From positions 3,970,961 to 4,034,960 of the forward strand of contig BCIA01000006.1 in assembly GCA_001599815.1 (NCBI GenBank): a DNA stretch of 64,000 nucleotides. Reading direction: 5' to 3'. Below the pieces are notes generated by a model. The model was not told the origin of the DNA, did not search any database, and worked only from the letters and a program-made list of their open reading frames with translations. The DNA comes from Furcasterigmium furcatum. Lineage: Eukaryota > Ascomycota > Sordariomycetes > Glomerellales > Plectosphaerellaceae. Position numbers and translations under genes: made by a program. This document shows, one piece after another, positions 22,899 to 34,015 of the stretch. Position 1 is the stretch's first letter, and each line of letters opens with the position of its first letter.

Positions 22899-24410
22899 TC
22901 ACGCATCCATCATCGTGTCGTCGCCGTCGAAGCCCGGACCCTGTGGCTCCAGGGGGACGCCGCGCCCTCTGCCCGCGAGGAGCTCCCGCCTGATCTCGGG
23001 CGCGATGGACGCGTGACCGTGGGACAGGAGCAGGTCGAGGAGGGCCTCGCGCTGGTCCTCGCTGAGGTCGTTCCGGTACCGCTGCGCGAAGGCGAGCAGG
23101 CTCTGGTGGAAGACGACGGGGAGAGACTTGACCATGGCGCCCGAGAAGGACTGGCCCTCCTTGATGGACGCGGGGTCGACGCTGCGGAAGCGCAGGAAGT
23201 GGAAGACGATCGAGTCGATGACCTGGTACGGCAGGGCGTACTTCTTCTCGAGGAGGGTCTTGATGAAGATGTTGGCCGCGCCACCGCCCTCGGTGCCCTG
23301 GGATGCCTCCTGCGCCGCGATTTCTGTGATGCCCTTGAGCGCGGCCGCCGAGTGCAGCACCGGCACTGAGACGCGTGCCAGCACGGCCGAGATGATGTGC
23401 GCCTCGCGAAGCGTGCAGTGGCTCGAGAGCAGCGGGAAGAGGAAGCCGAGGAAGAAGGCGCGAGGCTTGTACAAGCTCTTCTTGAGGGCGTTGAAGAGAT
23501 GGACGTTGAGCTTCTTGTTCTCGAAGATGTCCTCGCGGACCTTTTCGAGCATGACGATCTCCATGAACTTCTGGCACGTGGTGGGCGAGGCGGCGGCGAA
23601 TATCCGGGTGGCTTGGTACGCGGCATTGGCGGTCCACTTCATCGGCTCCGTGACCTCGATGATGTCCTCCCAGTGGGGGAGCGTGGGCAGGATCTTGAAC
23701 GGTTTCGGGAGAGGACCGCTCTTGTAGCGAGCAAGGATGAAGCCGATTCTGTGGAATGGTTAGCAATGCACCGCCACTCTGGCGAGGGTGAAGGTGAGGG
23801 GAACTGACTTGGTGTATGCCTCTACGACCTTGGGAGGCAGCTCGTAGTCGTCGATAGGGAGGCCGGCCTCTTTCCGAGCCTGTGCCTCCTCGTGGGCAGC
23901 AATCTTCTCGAGGATGAGTTCGGTCAGGTTGGTGCCTCCGCCGCCCATCGCATCGTCGCCCTCCTTGGACCCCCATCCGGCGGCGTTGAGCATGTCTGCT
24001 GGCTCCTCGCCAGACTCGGGCATGAACTTTCGGTACATCTCCAGGTCCTCCGGATCGACCTCGACCTCTTCAATCTCCTCCTCCTCGTCGCCCCATGCCT
24101 CTTCGTCGTCGAATTTGTTCTCCTCGTCTGGCGCCTCCATGCCATACCTCGACTCGATGCCGAACAGATCGACCGTAGGCTTTTGGGCGACCGGCTTCGA
24201 GGCCTCATCCTCGTCGGCCAGCTCGCGGCCTAACCTGAGAATGTTCCGGCTCTGGTTGGCATTGACGAAGGTCTCCTCGTCACCCTCATTCTTCTTGCCC
24301 TTCTTCTGCTTGGGCGCCTTGTTGGTCAGGCGGCCGGTCGCGAGAATGTCGTCGGCGAGGGGGTTGTGGCGCCGCGCTTGGCGGTCCGTGGGCGTCGTGA
24401 CCTTACCCAT
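22899..24410 (-). CDS. ENP1: Bystin / Enp1, 40S ribosome biogenesis factor
   Basis: Needed for pre-40S maturation and export in nucleolus and cytoplasm. Exons 24410-23809 and 23748-22899, 483 residues. The donor is GTCAGT and the acceptor follows GCTAACCATTCCACAG. The N-terminal third is charged: a basic Lys-rich start (MGKVTTPTDRQARRHNPLADD), then long Glu/Asp runs (DEEEEIEEVEVDPEDLEMY). The C-terminal two thirds are the bystin fold: IGFILARYKSGPLPKPFKILP, ANAAYQATRIFAAASP, LREAHIISAVLARVSVPVLHS, FIKTLLEKKYALPYQVIDS, LSEDQREALLDLLLSHGH. Length fits the family. It faces Hgh1 across a shared promoter. Confidence 0.94.
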
Positions 24411-24817
24411 GATTGCGGTGGATGGAACGAGAGTTGGGAGACTGACTTGAGTGCCTGATGTCGAGTCCGCGGCCGAGTCTACAGTTGCTGCTGTCCGTGA
24501 GCTCGAGAAGGCGGACTGGGGAATTTTTCGACTTTTTTTCTTATCGGATTGCCCCGCGATTAGTGCTCCAGCGCAAGGGTCTAAAAGCGGGGCGTACCGT
24601 GGCTCTTGTCCAATCAGCCGTGGCAGAAGCTCTCGGTCTGACGTCCTTCGAGCGCCCCGCCAAAATCCATTCCCCCACCATGAAAAGGTCCCAGACTCAC
24701 TTCTAGAGAGCTTCAAGACTTGTTCTCAAGACACCACTTACAGAATTTTGTTTCTTGTCTAGCAAACCTTTGCAGTCCCTCCTATACACCACAAAGTCCA
24801 AATCTGCACTATAAAAC
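24411..24817. promoter_or_regulatory. Bidirectional promoter, bystin / Hgh1
   Basis: 407 bp between divergent start codons. A CCAAT box lies at 24610-24614, near the middle, which could serve a HAP/CBC complex in either direction. No TATA box at a useful distance. Confidence 0.55.
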
Positions 24818-26042
24818 ATGCCCACAGAACTCGAGGAGGTAAGAAGCAGCCCGCCCCCTGACAAGCCTTGACTAACACACCCTGCCCTCAGCTGGTTGGC
24901 TTCATCGCCAGCCCGAACCCTCAGATTCGCCTGGTGGCGTGCGAGAACCTCATTCCATTCTCTACGGCACAGCCTGCCATCTTCAAGACAGAAAACCTGC
25001 TGCCTGTGAAGAACCTGACTCTCCTGACACAAGACCATCCGGTGAGTGAGATACGCGCCAAATGCGCTGAGTAATGAGACTGATGCTCAGCAGAAAATTG
25101 CCGAACATGCGCTCACGATCCTGGTCAATCTGTCTGGAGAGCAGGATATCGTGGAGTTGCTGGCAGGCAATGAGAAGTTCGTCGACGCCGTCCTGGCAAG
25201 GATAATCGCAAGTCTCAACTTCAGATATCACCTCAGTACTCAAAACTAACATACCTCAGAAACCCTCAGAGCCCAACGCCAACCTCCTAGCCATGCTTCT
25301 CGCCAACCTCGCCAAGCATGACAATCTCAAGAAGGTGTTTGAAAAGAAACAGCCCGCCCCTGAGGAGCTCCAGTCCAACGACCGCGTGATCAACCAACTT
25401 CTCGACCTCTTCGTCAAGGGTGCCGAGGGCACGTACAACAAGGACGCCGACTACGACTACCTCGCCTATCTCTTCGCCGACCTCGCCAAGCACACCGAAA
25501 TCCGGCAGTACTTCCTGCAGAAGCAGGAGTATGACGACGCCGTGCCCCTGACCAAGCTCAAGGTCTTCACGGAGCACAAGTCGGACATTCGCCGCAAGGG
25601 CGTCGCGAGCACCATCAAGAACGCGGCCTTCGAGATCCCCGCGCACCCGGACTTCTTCGCCGAGGAGGAGATCAACATCCTGCCGTACCTGCTGCTGCCC
25701 ATCATGGGCGACGAGGAGTACGACGCCGACGAGATGATGGACATGCTGCCGGACCTGCAGCTGCTCCCGCCGGATAAGAAGCGGGATCCGGACAACATGA
25801 TCGTGCAGACGCATCTGGAGACGCTGATGCTTCTTACGACAACGAGGGAGGGCAGAGAGTTGATGAGAAAGGTCCAGGTGTACCCAATCGTCCGAGAGGC
25901 GCACGCACGAGTGGAGGACGAAGGCGTCAAGGATGCATGCGATAGGCTGGTGCAGGTGTTGATGAGAGACGAGGAGGATGTCGCGCCAGCGCCGAGGGTG
26001 AAAGAGGTCGAAGACGAAGACGATCAGCTTGTAGAAGTGTAG
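24818..26042 (+). CDS. HGH1: Hgh1 homologue, armadillo-type eEF2 folding factor
   Basis: Chaperone adaptor that helps fold eEF2 with TRiC/Hsp90 (yeast Hgh1). Four exons: 24818-24838, 24892-25041, 25091-25207, 25260-26042, 356 residues. Signature pieces: LVGFIASPNPQIRLVACENL, TILVNLSGE, EPNANLLAMLLANLAKHDN, DYLAYLFADLAKHTEIRQYFL, INILPYLLLPIMGDEEYDADEM, DNMIVQTHLETLMLLTTTREG. Intron 3 (25208-25259) begins GCAAGT: only a GC-AG intron keeps the frame and joins LARII to KPSEPNAN as in homologues. Intron 2 ends CAGCAG, so the acceptor may be 25090 or 25093, giving or dropping one Gln. Exon 1 encodes only seven residues. The acidic C-terminus is typical. Confidence 0.93.
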
Positions 26043-26140
26043 TAGAGCACAAGAAGCACATGCGGGCGGACATCTAGATGACGAAAACATAGATCTTGGT
26101 ATTGCATTTTCAAAGATACTACCAGCCCTCACTCATCCTG

Positions 26141-26553
26141 CTACTCCGTCTTGACTGTCACCTTGGTCTTGTCTGGTTGCTGTCAGCATATGTTCGTTCA
26201 TGGATAGTAGCAACTTACAGAAGGCGACATGGTCTTGGATCTCCTTGGCCGCATCCTTGGCCTCGGGATAGAACCATGCAGCGTTCTCGAGCTTGTTGTC
26301 TGCGGGTGAGGGTCAATGAGGACGATCATACTACAGGAAACAGCAGTATCAACCCACCTCCTATCTTGATGTTGTAGTAGCTTGCATCGCCCTTCCAAGG
26401 GCAATGGGTCGAGTGACCCGTCGGGCCCTCAAAAAGTTCACGCTTGATAGACGAGGGCGGGAAATAGACGTTGTTCTCAACCTCCTCCCAGATGGTCGTC
26501 TCGGCGACGGTGGTGCCGTTGATGGAGGCGGTTGCGTGGCCGGTTTTGGTCAT
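26141..26553 (-). CDS. DUF427 family small protein
   Basis: Three exons: 26553-26358, 26299-26219, 26172-26141, 102 residues. It shows the DUF427 pattern: IWEEVENNVYFPPSSIKRE, HCPWKGDASYYNI, NAAWFYPEAKDAAKEIQDHVAFY, ending YKTKVTVKTE. The family forms a small beta-tent fold of unknown biochemistry, widespread in bacteria and fungi. The last exon is only 32 nt; its splice (GTAAGT donor, CCAG acceptor) gives the conserved VAFYK join, which makes the model firm. Its stop lies 98 bp from the convergent Hgh1 stop. Confidence 0.9.
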
Positions 26554-27270
26554 ATTGGCTGTTGAGTTATGAGTCTGCCGATGAACGGTTTTGAGAGATT
26601 ATGAGGAATTAAGATGATCGTGAAGATTGATACGGTTCTTGTTTTTTATATATTGCTGTCTTTCCGGGAAAGCCGTCACTGAGGCAGCTTGGGCGGGGTT
26701 ATTTGAGAATGCAGCAGCACGAGTACTACTAGTAGTTAGTAGAAATGCTCTGTAATCCATCTCGATATTATTCAGCTGCGAAACCGTCCGATTCCATAGC
26801 CGGCGGTGAGGGGAGCATCTCCAACTCAAGACATCAATCCCCAGGCACATGGGACCAACTCCAACTTCAAACCAATCGCCAATCGTATTCCAATGAGGCC
26901 ATGTGCGGGTATTTCCATGATGCTCGTCTTCTCCAAGCTGCGATCGCTACAAATCCCATCCCGGAAGAAAAGGGAAAGGTTGTAGGGGTTCCGTCTCCAA
27001 TTTCACGTGCTCGAGTTGTTAGTTCTGTTCACGGCTGGTGATGACATCATGTCGACGCCAGCACGTTGAAACAGCTCCTACTAGTGCTAGGTAGCTCCCT
27101 AAGACGGCTCCAGCTCTGACCTAAGTTCCGGGACATTGGAAAGAGCCGCATTGAGGTCTGCATGTGATTCCTACTTCTTACCTACTATTCATTCAACTCC
27201 ATCTCTTCCTCGTCAATCCACATAAGTCACTCTCCACGACATCCTCAGGTCCTCAGTATCTGACATCACA
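26554..27270. other. Divergent intergenic region
   Basis: About 720 bp between the DUF427 start (-) and the SigF-like start (+). Rather AT-rich near 26560-26780. No gene seen; it should contain both promoters. Confidence 0.55.
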
Positions 27271-28107
27271 ATGGACCACCCAGGTTTGCCTCCCTTCCCA
27301 GGCCAATGATGCTTCTGCCCCGGCTCTCTAGGCAAGATGCTCGTCTTCTCTTCCGCTCAGAAACTGACACTTCCGCAGTCAAGGAAATCAGATCCGTCAT
27401 CAAGACGCTCACAGCGGGGACACCGGCCGAGCAGGAACGCGCCGTCAAGAACCATTTCCTCCCCGATGCCGGCTTCACTCACCCCTTCTGCTCCGTCCCC
27501 TCGTTCCAGCCGTATACCATCCCCTTTACCAGTTTCACTATCGACTCGCGATGGGTGATCCTCATGGTCTACCGATGGTATCGCATCCTCAGCCCTCATA
27601 TCGAGACTGACATACAATCCGTCGGCATGTCCACCCTTTATCTCCCCCTGCATCTGGGCCCCGACTAACACCACCGCTGTAGTCCATGACCAGAAAGCCA
27701 ACATCCTCTACGTGACCCTCACCCAGACCTTCACCTACTTCTTCCTACCCCTCTACCACGCCAAACCGCGCTTCACCATCCTCCTCACGCTCTCCCAGCG
27801 CGCCCTCGGCCCGGACGGCAACCCCCTCCCCCTCGCCCCAGTGACGGACGCCGCCAGCGGGACGGGCACCACCAGCTCCCTCAACGGCGGCGATGAGCCG
27901 CGCACCCGCTACTACATCGCCCACCAGAACGACCATTATCAGGTCTCCGAGTGGCTGAAATTCATTGCGCCCGGGTTTGGCCCCATCCTGCACCACCTGT
28001 GGCAGCTGCTGGCCACGCTGGTCAGCGTCCTCGGCGCGCTTCTGTTCGCGCCGCTGTCGTGGTGGGATATGCGGGAGGCCGGAAAGAAGGGGGTGCACCA
28101 GGAGTGA
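27271..28107 (+). CDS. SigF-like NTF2-like domain protein (fungal)
   Basis: Three exons: 27271-27283, 27379-27624, 27683-28107, 227 residues. The first exon gives only MDHP plus one base; the join MDHP-VKEIRSVIKTLT matches the family start. NTF2-like features: HFLPDAGFTHPFCSVPSF, SRWVILMVYRWYRILSP, ILYVTLTQTF. The C-terminus has two hydrophobic stretches (LHHLWQLLATLVSVLGALLFAPLSWW), so it may be membrane-attached. The second intron (27625-27682) must start with GC (GCATGT) to give the conserved DIQSV-VHDQ join; no GT donor nearby has the right phase. Biochemical role unknown; NTF2 folds often bind small molecules. Confidence 0.82.
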
Positions 28108-28487
28108 GGCCGGTGGAAGATCTATGAGCAGTCGGCGTGGATTTGCCGGCGCGGGTTCTCGGTATTCATAGTCATCAGTATGATCTATTAGCAACGACGA
28201 GGTGCATCAGGGCGGAGGTCAAAAACAAGTGCGCCTCTCCCATGGTCGGGAGCACTCGTCGCGTGGTGGGAGAGCTGGAGCTTGGCAGCGGTTCGAGATC
28301 GCCTCCGCTGCCTCGATTTCTCGTCTGGGAGCGTATCCCTTCATGTCAGCTATATACAGCAAGAAAGGCCGCTTCCGCGTTCATCATACTATACACACAA
28401 CACCCGACGAGCAGCCGTGTCATTCTCTCCCGAGTAACAAACGTCCTAAATCCCAGTCCCCCCCAAGACGCCGCGCTGGAAGCCCAC
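28108..28487. other. Convergent 3' region
   Basis: About 380 bp between facing stop codons. The transcription-factor frame ends at a TAA embedded in a strong donor-like GTAAGTGGGC (minus strand, 28489 downward), so some of this DNA could be a 3' intron or an alternative last exon. Otherwise nothing seen. Confidence 0.5.
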
Positions 28488-31400
28488 TTACAAACCGCCT
28501 TCGTTCCCGCCGGAACCCCCTCCGTTCTGCTGCTGCTGGCCCCCGAAGAAGAACCCGTCAAAGATGTTCATCTGCTGCCCGCCGTCGCTGAAGTCGTGGT
28601 GCAGATTGTCCCAGTTGATGCCGAACCCGAGGTCGAGCTGCTGCTGCGCCATGTCTCCGCCAGGCCCGGTGCCGGGGAACGAAGGCATGTCCCCTGTGCT
28701 CCCGCCACCGCCGTCCTGGCCCATTTGCTGCAGGCTCTGGAAGAAGTCGGCCATGTGCGGGTCGCCATACTCCAGCTTTGTGTTGCCCGCGCCGGAGTTG
28801 CTGGTGCCCCTGTATGGCGGCTGTGGCTGGCTGAGGTAGGGCGTGTTGGACGATGTGCTCAGCTGTGGCGCTGTGCCCTGCCGCACGAGGGTCGGGGAGT
28901 GAATCATGGACGGGTCCAGGGAGGCGGTACCGACGGGGCTTGGTTGGCCTCTGGCACCCATTGCAGAGAACGGATCCGATTCGAACGTCTTCGAACGGGC
29001 GATGGAAGGTGATGGTCCCGGTGGGAGCTCTCCAGATGCGGATAAGCTGGGCGACGACAGATTATCTGACAGAGACATGTCGAACTGGAAGGGGGCCTGC
29101 GGAGGGGGTGCTTGTCTGCGGCGACTGAGGCTGGCTGTTGAAGAGCCATCGCCGCTTTGTGACGCCCAATCGATGCGATTCTCCTTGGATTTGCGGTTTG
29201 GGACCGAGCCGAATCCACCCGTAGAGTTGGCCATCTTGATGGTTGCCTTGGCAGTTCGATCGAAAGCATCGCGACAAGTCTCTGCAGGCGGGCATTTGTC
29301 CATGAGATCTGAAAAGACAGACTTGGCAGCTAAGATGGTGAAATCAACCTCATCCATGGACTGTGTTGTCAGCTAGAGTTTGTGCGAGAAACAGCCAACA
29401 GCACTTACCAGTCTGCTTCTGACAATGGGCGAGTGCCAGATAGCATATAGATACGAGATGCCTGCCATGAATAGATGGTGTGTTGATAAATATGTGTAGC
29501 TGACAAGGCCGCTGAGGTGAAGCTGACGGTAGATCCGCAATATCTTCTGACCGGCCTCGGCGACCTTCAGGTAGATTCGGTCCTCGTCTTCCCGCGATTC
29601 CGCCTGGAAAGCGGTAGGGCTGTTGACCTCTGTCGAGGTGTTGTACTCGCCTTCGAACATCGCCGGCACACTCAGACTTTGCCTGTAGAGCATGATGATG
29701 GCCTGCCAGTAATTGAGCTCCAGGAACTCGGTCGAGAACGCCACGCCGGTTTCCTCCCTCGTAGGGGCGGTGTTCTTCCACGAGTAGAGGCGCCTGTCGA
29801 CATCGATGCGCCATGATCTGAACGAGTCGAACTTCACCAGGAATGGCGAGGGGAGCCTCGTGTGCATGTCGGAGTTGGTCAGATTCTGGCCGTGGACCCT
29901 CGCAACCTGTGTCTGGTTGAATTGCAACACCTGGAGGATCTCCGACTGCAGCAGCCGTAACTTGAAGTAATGGTAGGCCACATGCTTGTAGCTGGGCTCC
30001 TCCACGTCGATGGGCGGTTCCACGAAGCCTGTAGGGGTAATATACTGGTCATCGAGCAGCGAGGGGAACTCTGTGGTGATAACCTGATCACTGATGCCGA
30101 ATGGGCGACCGACGCATGTGCTGACGAGCCTGTCGAAGGAGTATGCGCACCACCAGAGTCGCCGGCGCATATCGCGTATGTATAATCTCCTCCCTCGCTC
30201 TCGCAGCTGGGAGTCCCGGGAGTCGCGTCGCTCCTGGGTATCGAGGTCGGGACCTGACTGGATTTCCGGGATGGCTGTCTCGACATCACTCCCATCCTCG
30301 TAGTGGAGTCCAAGGTCTACAGCCAGACGTACCGCAACACCAATAATATACCTGTGATCGGTTAGCAATAGTAACGATTTTGCCAAATGAGTGGTATTCC
30401 TCACCAAAGGCCTGGGGGCACAGGCCGCAGGAGGGCGAAGTTAGCAAGTAGCAGGACGGCCTGCAGAACCTCCAACCCTCCACCGCTGGTCCCGAGACAC
30501 TCCTCGAGATGGACAATGGCACTGGCATGGTATTCCTCGGGCTGAGCCTGGCCGAACTTGTTCGGATCCACGGGATCTCGAGGCCCGCCAGTACCTGTGC
30601 CATCGCCCTTGACAGGCTCGCCGACGATGACACCGCAGCCGATAGCAAAGACCATGTTCAGCATATAGAGCTCCCGCGAGGAGCGAGGCCCCCCCTGAGT
30701 CGCATAGGCCTGCTCGAACATGTTCATGAACTCGCCGCGGTGAAGTATGGGAATCTGAGGGTTTGCGTGTTCGAAGTACAGCTTGACGAGCCTCGCGCCG
30801 ACCTCCTTGGCCGGGAACGGCGCAGGTCGGATCGTGGGCTTGGTGTGGAGGCCGAAGAAGGAGTCCCTCATCGTCGTAGTGCCCGCCTTGCCGGAATTTC
30901 TGTCCTGCGTCCCGTTCTGGTCCGAGACGGAGTACTGGACTGCCGCGAAGACGACGCGGTTGAATGAGACGCCGGAGGCGGATGCCAGCGAACGAGGCTT
31001 CGAAGGGCTCACAATATTGAGCATGCCCGAATTGGCGTCGGCCTTCTTCGCCTTCTCCAGATCTGGCCGGATGGGCTGGTTGGTTGTTGGTGCATGGCCG
31101 CCGTCGGCGGTGTCCGAGCGCTCGGCGAAGCCCGTCTCCGTGACGGATCTCGCTGGTCGCTGGCCAGGGCGTGAGCAGGACTCGAGATCTTCTGCATTGG
31201 GGAAAGCGATATTGTGCTGGCTAAGTAGGGACTCGAGCTGGTCGACCCGAGTTTCGAGGTAATAAACATAACTGCGGTGGTGTTAGTGAGCTGGGCCGGC
31301 CAGCACCTTGCACGGCGCACGCCGCCTCGGTCCTGTGTCGTATAGGCTAAAGTTGACAACATAACATACCTCCTGGGTATCTCTTTTTTGGTGATTGGAT

Positions 31401-31701
31401 CGTATCCAACACAGGCAACGCCAGCCTTTGCGCAGCTTGCGCAGCTGGGGAGCTTCTGATCGCACCTGTTCTTGCGCAGGCGGCAGCGGTTGCATGCGCT
31501 CACGTTGCGGAACGTGCTGTACGCAGCAGCCTTGCTGGCCTTGTCGGCGGCACCGCCGCCCACGACGCTGCCTTCGTTGTTCTCCTCATTCGCCGGGCTG
31601 CCCTCGTTCCCGCCGTTCGTGGGCGAAGCATCGTCGTAGGAGGACTGTCGGGCGCGTTTTGTCGGCTTGGGGTTGGGAGACGGCGGCGAGTGTTCGGGCA
31701 T
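28488..31701 (-). CDS. Zn2Cys6 transcription factor, PPR1-like
   Basis: Four exons: 31701-31370, 31271-30405, 30351-29409, 29360-28488, 1004 residues. The binuclear zinc cluster has C70, C73, C80, C87, C90, C97, followed by GYDPITKKEIPRSYVYYLETRVDQLE, a linker and coiled coil that closely resemble yeast Ppr1. Ppr1 binds CGG(N6)CCG as a dimer and activates pyrimidine genes. The fungal-specific transcription-factor middle region is clear: LVKLYFEHANPQIPILHRGEF, LLLANFALLRPVPPGLWYIIGVAVRLAVDLGLHYE, LRRRLWWCAYSFDRLVSTCVGRPFGI. The C-terminus is Ser/Pro, Gly and Gln rich (likely activation region). Target genes cannot be read from this window. An upstream ATG at 31863 would add 54 residues; I prefer MPEHSPPSP. 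Confidence 0.9.
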
Positions 31702-32563
31702 CGTGATCGAGGTCCGGAGGAGGCCGTAGGCGGACTTATCGTGGCTCTCTATCTGAACCTTGAGGTGTTGTCGGCGTTCCGGCCCGTAGCATGGCCGTCG
31801 CAGTCGCACGAGCTCTAGCAAGCAGGTCGAAGCTATGGAGCTGAGCCGATCAGCGACCACCACGTGCCTCGGTCTTGACCGGCCAGGTAGGGGCGGGAGA
31901 CGCCGGTTCGGTCGTCGAGGAGATCTCGGTGAAAGCTCCGGATGGAGGCAGATGCGGGCTTGGGTGTCTCAGAGGACTGGCAATTGCTGTACCAGGTGAG
32001 GCGCGAGGATGTCAATCAGCCATAGCTAGTGCTCGAGGCCTTGTTCGAGTCCAGGGCGGTGACTGTACCGAGGAGACGGAGGCGAGCGACGACGATCGGG
32101 GCGGCAGCAGCTTGTTCCTTTCCGCGCGGCATGCGAGATAGTCGAAGCAAGATCGCGGTGTTAAGGGTTCGGCGGATGCTGCATGGAGGCCACTAACAGA
32201 CGATCCCGTAAGCAGGGGTTCAGGCTGTCGTGTGGGGAATTATTCACCAACTAGACCGCGGGGGTTGGCGGTGTTTGGCCAATCCGCGGGCGGGAATTGA
32301 AGGTAACTGATAACAGCCCCGTCTAGTTGTCTTTTTTGGTGGAGCAGGTGTGATAAGGAAACCGCAAAAAGCCCCCGCGTAAGTTGCGACTCGATAACGG
32401 CGGGCGCTCTGAGGATTCTTTGACATCAAGCATCGCGGAGCTGTTGAGCCACATGCAAACGCCACAGGACGGCCGGAGTGGGCTCTTCAAAAATGCCCCA
32501 TGTCTGTATGATATTGACTCCAAGACCAAGTGGTCAAGACCAAATCCTCCCAACTACATACAT
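31702..32563. promoter_or_regulatory. Promoter region of the PPR1-like factor
   Basis: About 860 bp upstream of the regulator and downstream of the X325 gene. A CCAAT box is at 32279-32283. I find no clear CGG(N6)CCG site that would suggest autoregulation. Confidence 0.45.
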
Positions 32564-33342
32564 CTACCAGCCCAATGCCGCGCACATGAGCGCAAACCAG
32601 GCGCCCGCCATGCTGTTCGGCACCACCACACCGCTCATCAACCGAGATCCGGCACTGTCGGAGGATGTGGCGGACGCAGAAGCCTCTGTCGCCGTACCGG
32701 TTGTCTCGCCCGTCGTGGTGCTAGCCGACGCCGCACCTCCGCCTGCCTCACCGGTGGGCGAGATCGTTGCGGTAGCAAGTGACGCGAGCGTGGGATCAGC
32801 TGCGACGCTGGCCTTGACGTCTGAGCCATTCTTGCAGTTGCCGCCAGCATCGCCGACCCCGTCCACGAACTTGACGCTCGCACACTGCATCGTGCCCTGT
32901 TAGTCGAAGTGTCTCATGTGTCCGGGGACCTACACACCTGGTAGAGCAGTCCATCTGTCGCGTCGCACACGACACTGAGGACTCCTGTCCTGCCAACCCA
33001 TGAGTCGGGCGCCGTGACGGTGGGCACGCAGAAGTCGCCGATGCCCTGCTGGTCGACGACCGAGTAGAGCTGCTGCCACTCGCCGTCCACGCCCTCGGCG
33101 AACGTGGCGCGGAAGAGCCACCTGACCTCGGGGTGCGTGTTCATCAGCGCGATGGGCTGGCCGCCAACGTGGAAATCCGTGATGGTGTCCTTGCTGAAAT
33201 CGGGAGTAAAGGATCCGCAGGGACCCTCTCCCTCTCCATCGTCAGAGAAGCCGATGGACTCGGGCTCGACAAGCTTGAAGTGCGCATTTGCCGAGGCGGC
33301 AAGCAGGAGTAGCGAAGCGGTACTAATACGAAAGTATGTCAT
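32564..33342 (-). CDS. BIM1/X325 LPMO-like copper-binding protein, GPI-anchored
   Basis: Exons 33342-32938 and 32884-32564 (phase 0), 241 residues. Signal peptide 1-20 (ends ASANA), so the mature protein starts at His21 (HFKLVEPES), the histidine-brace copper ligand of X325 proteins. Other marks: GPCGSFTPDF, FHVGGQPIALMNTHPEVRWLFRA, CVPTVTAP, VLSVVCDATDGLLYQCASVKFV. A Ser/Thr/Ala-rich stalk and hydrophobic end (MAGAWFALMCAALGW) fit GPI anchoring. X325 members lack polysaccharide oxidation; Bim1 of Cryptococcus helps copper uptake. A second in-frame acceptor 12 nt upstream would insert GTMQ before CASV. It is divergent from a metalloreductase gene. Confidence 0.88.
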
Positions 33343-34015
33343 GATGCCTGATGTGCGAAGGGGCAAGCGGTTTGTCTGAATCATGTGCTTGCGAGCCATT
33401 GATCGAAATCGGAGCAAGCTGCGACTTTAAGTAGGATTCTCCGGCTCTGCTCTCGTCTCTGGACAAGCTCAAAGCATTCTACGGCCTCCTGCTTGGACAG
33501 CTCGTGAGCCGGTCTTCCGGCTAGGGAACTCAGCTCATGGCCTGATCCAGACAGCTCCCCTGAACAACAAAAGGGTCGACGTCAGAAAGGACAAGCTTTT
33601 TTGCCAAGAACGGCACCCGTGCCCGACAGCATGGGGTAACAGATCTGGCTTGATTGGCGGCAAGGGACCGGTGAGGGCATCTCCAACAACAGACGCTACG
33701 TGCTAGTCAGGTGTGCGCAGCTTTGAGCAAGTTTCGTTTGGTTCCAACTACCGGCGGCGCGAACCTAGTTCGGATCCCGGCACTCACTCGCGACGACGAA
33801 CAATGTACGTACCTAGGAGGCACCGGAGTTTTATCTTAGAGCCAGGGGTCGGCCATATACTTGTATGGTCATGCCGGAAGTGAGTTGCGACCTCACCACC
33901 GTAGGGATTCAATGCGATGAGGCGAATACAAAACCCCAACAATCTCTACTTACGTCCTTAGGCTTCCTCCCATCCGAAGCCCTCAAGTCGTGTTTGTTGT
34001 TGCCGGGCCTCCATC
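33343..34015. promoter_or_regulatory. Bidirectional promoter, X325/BIM1 - metalloreductase
   Basis: 673 bp separate the divergent starts. Two GAGCAAG elements (about 33412 and 33725; the second reads CTTGCTCAAA on the minus strand) resemble the yeast Mac1 copper-response core TTTGCTCA with one mismatch. A single TTATCT GATA-type site lies near 33831. No SreA-type ATCWGATAA is visible. Short upstream ATGs (33865 onward) precede the reductase start and could act as uORFs. Regulator assignments are speculative. Confidence 0.4.

Noticed and set aside
22753..23976. 407-codon frame opposite/alongside bystin
   Set aside because: Out-of-frame reading of the bystin second exon on the same strand; Arg/Pro/His-rich translation.
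24811..24817. TATA box (TATAAA-like) before Hgh1
   Set aside because: It lies directly next to the ATG, too close to act as a TATA element.
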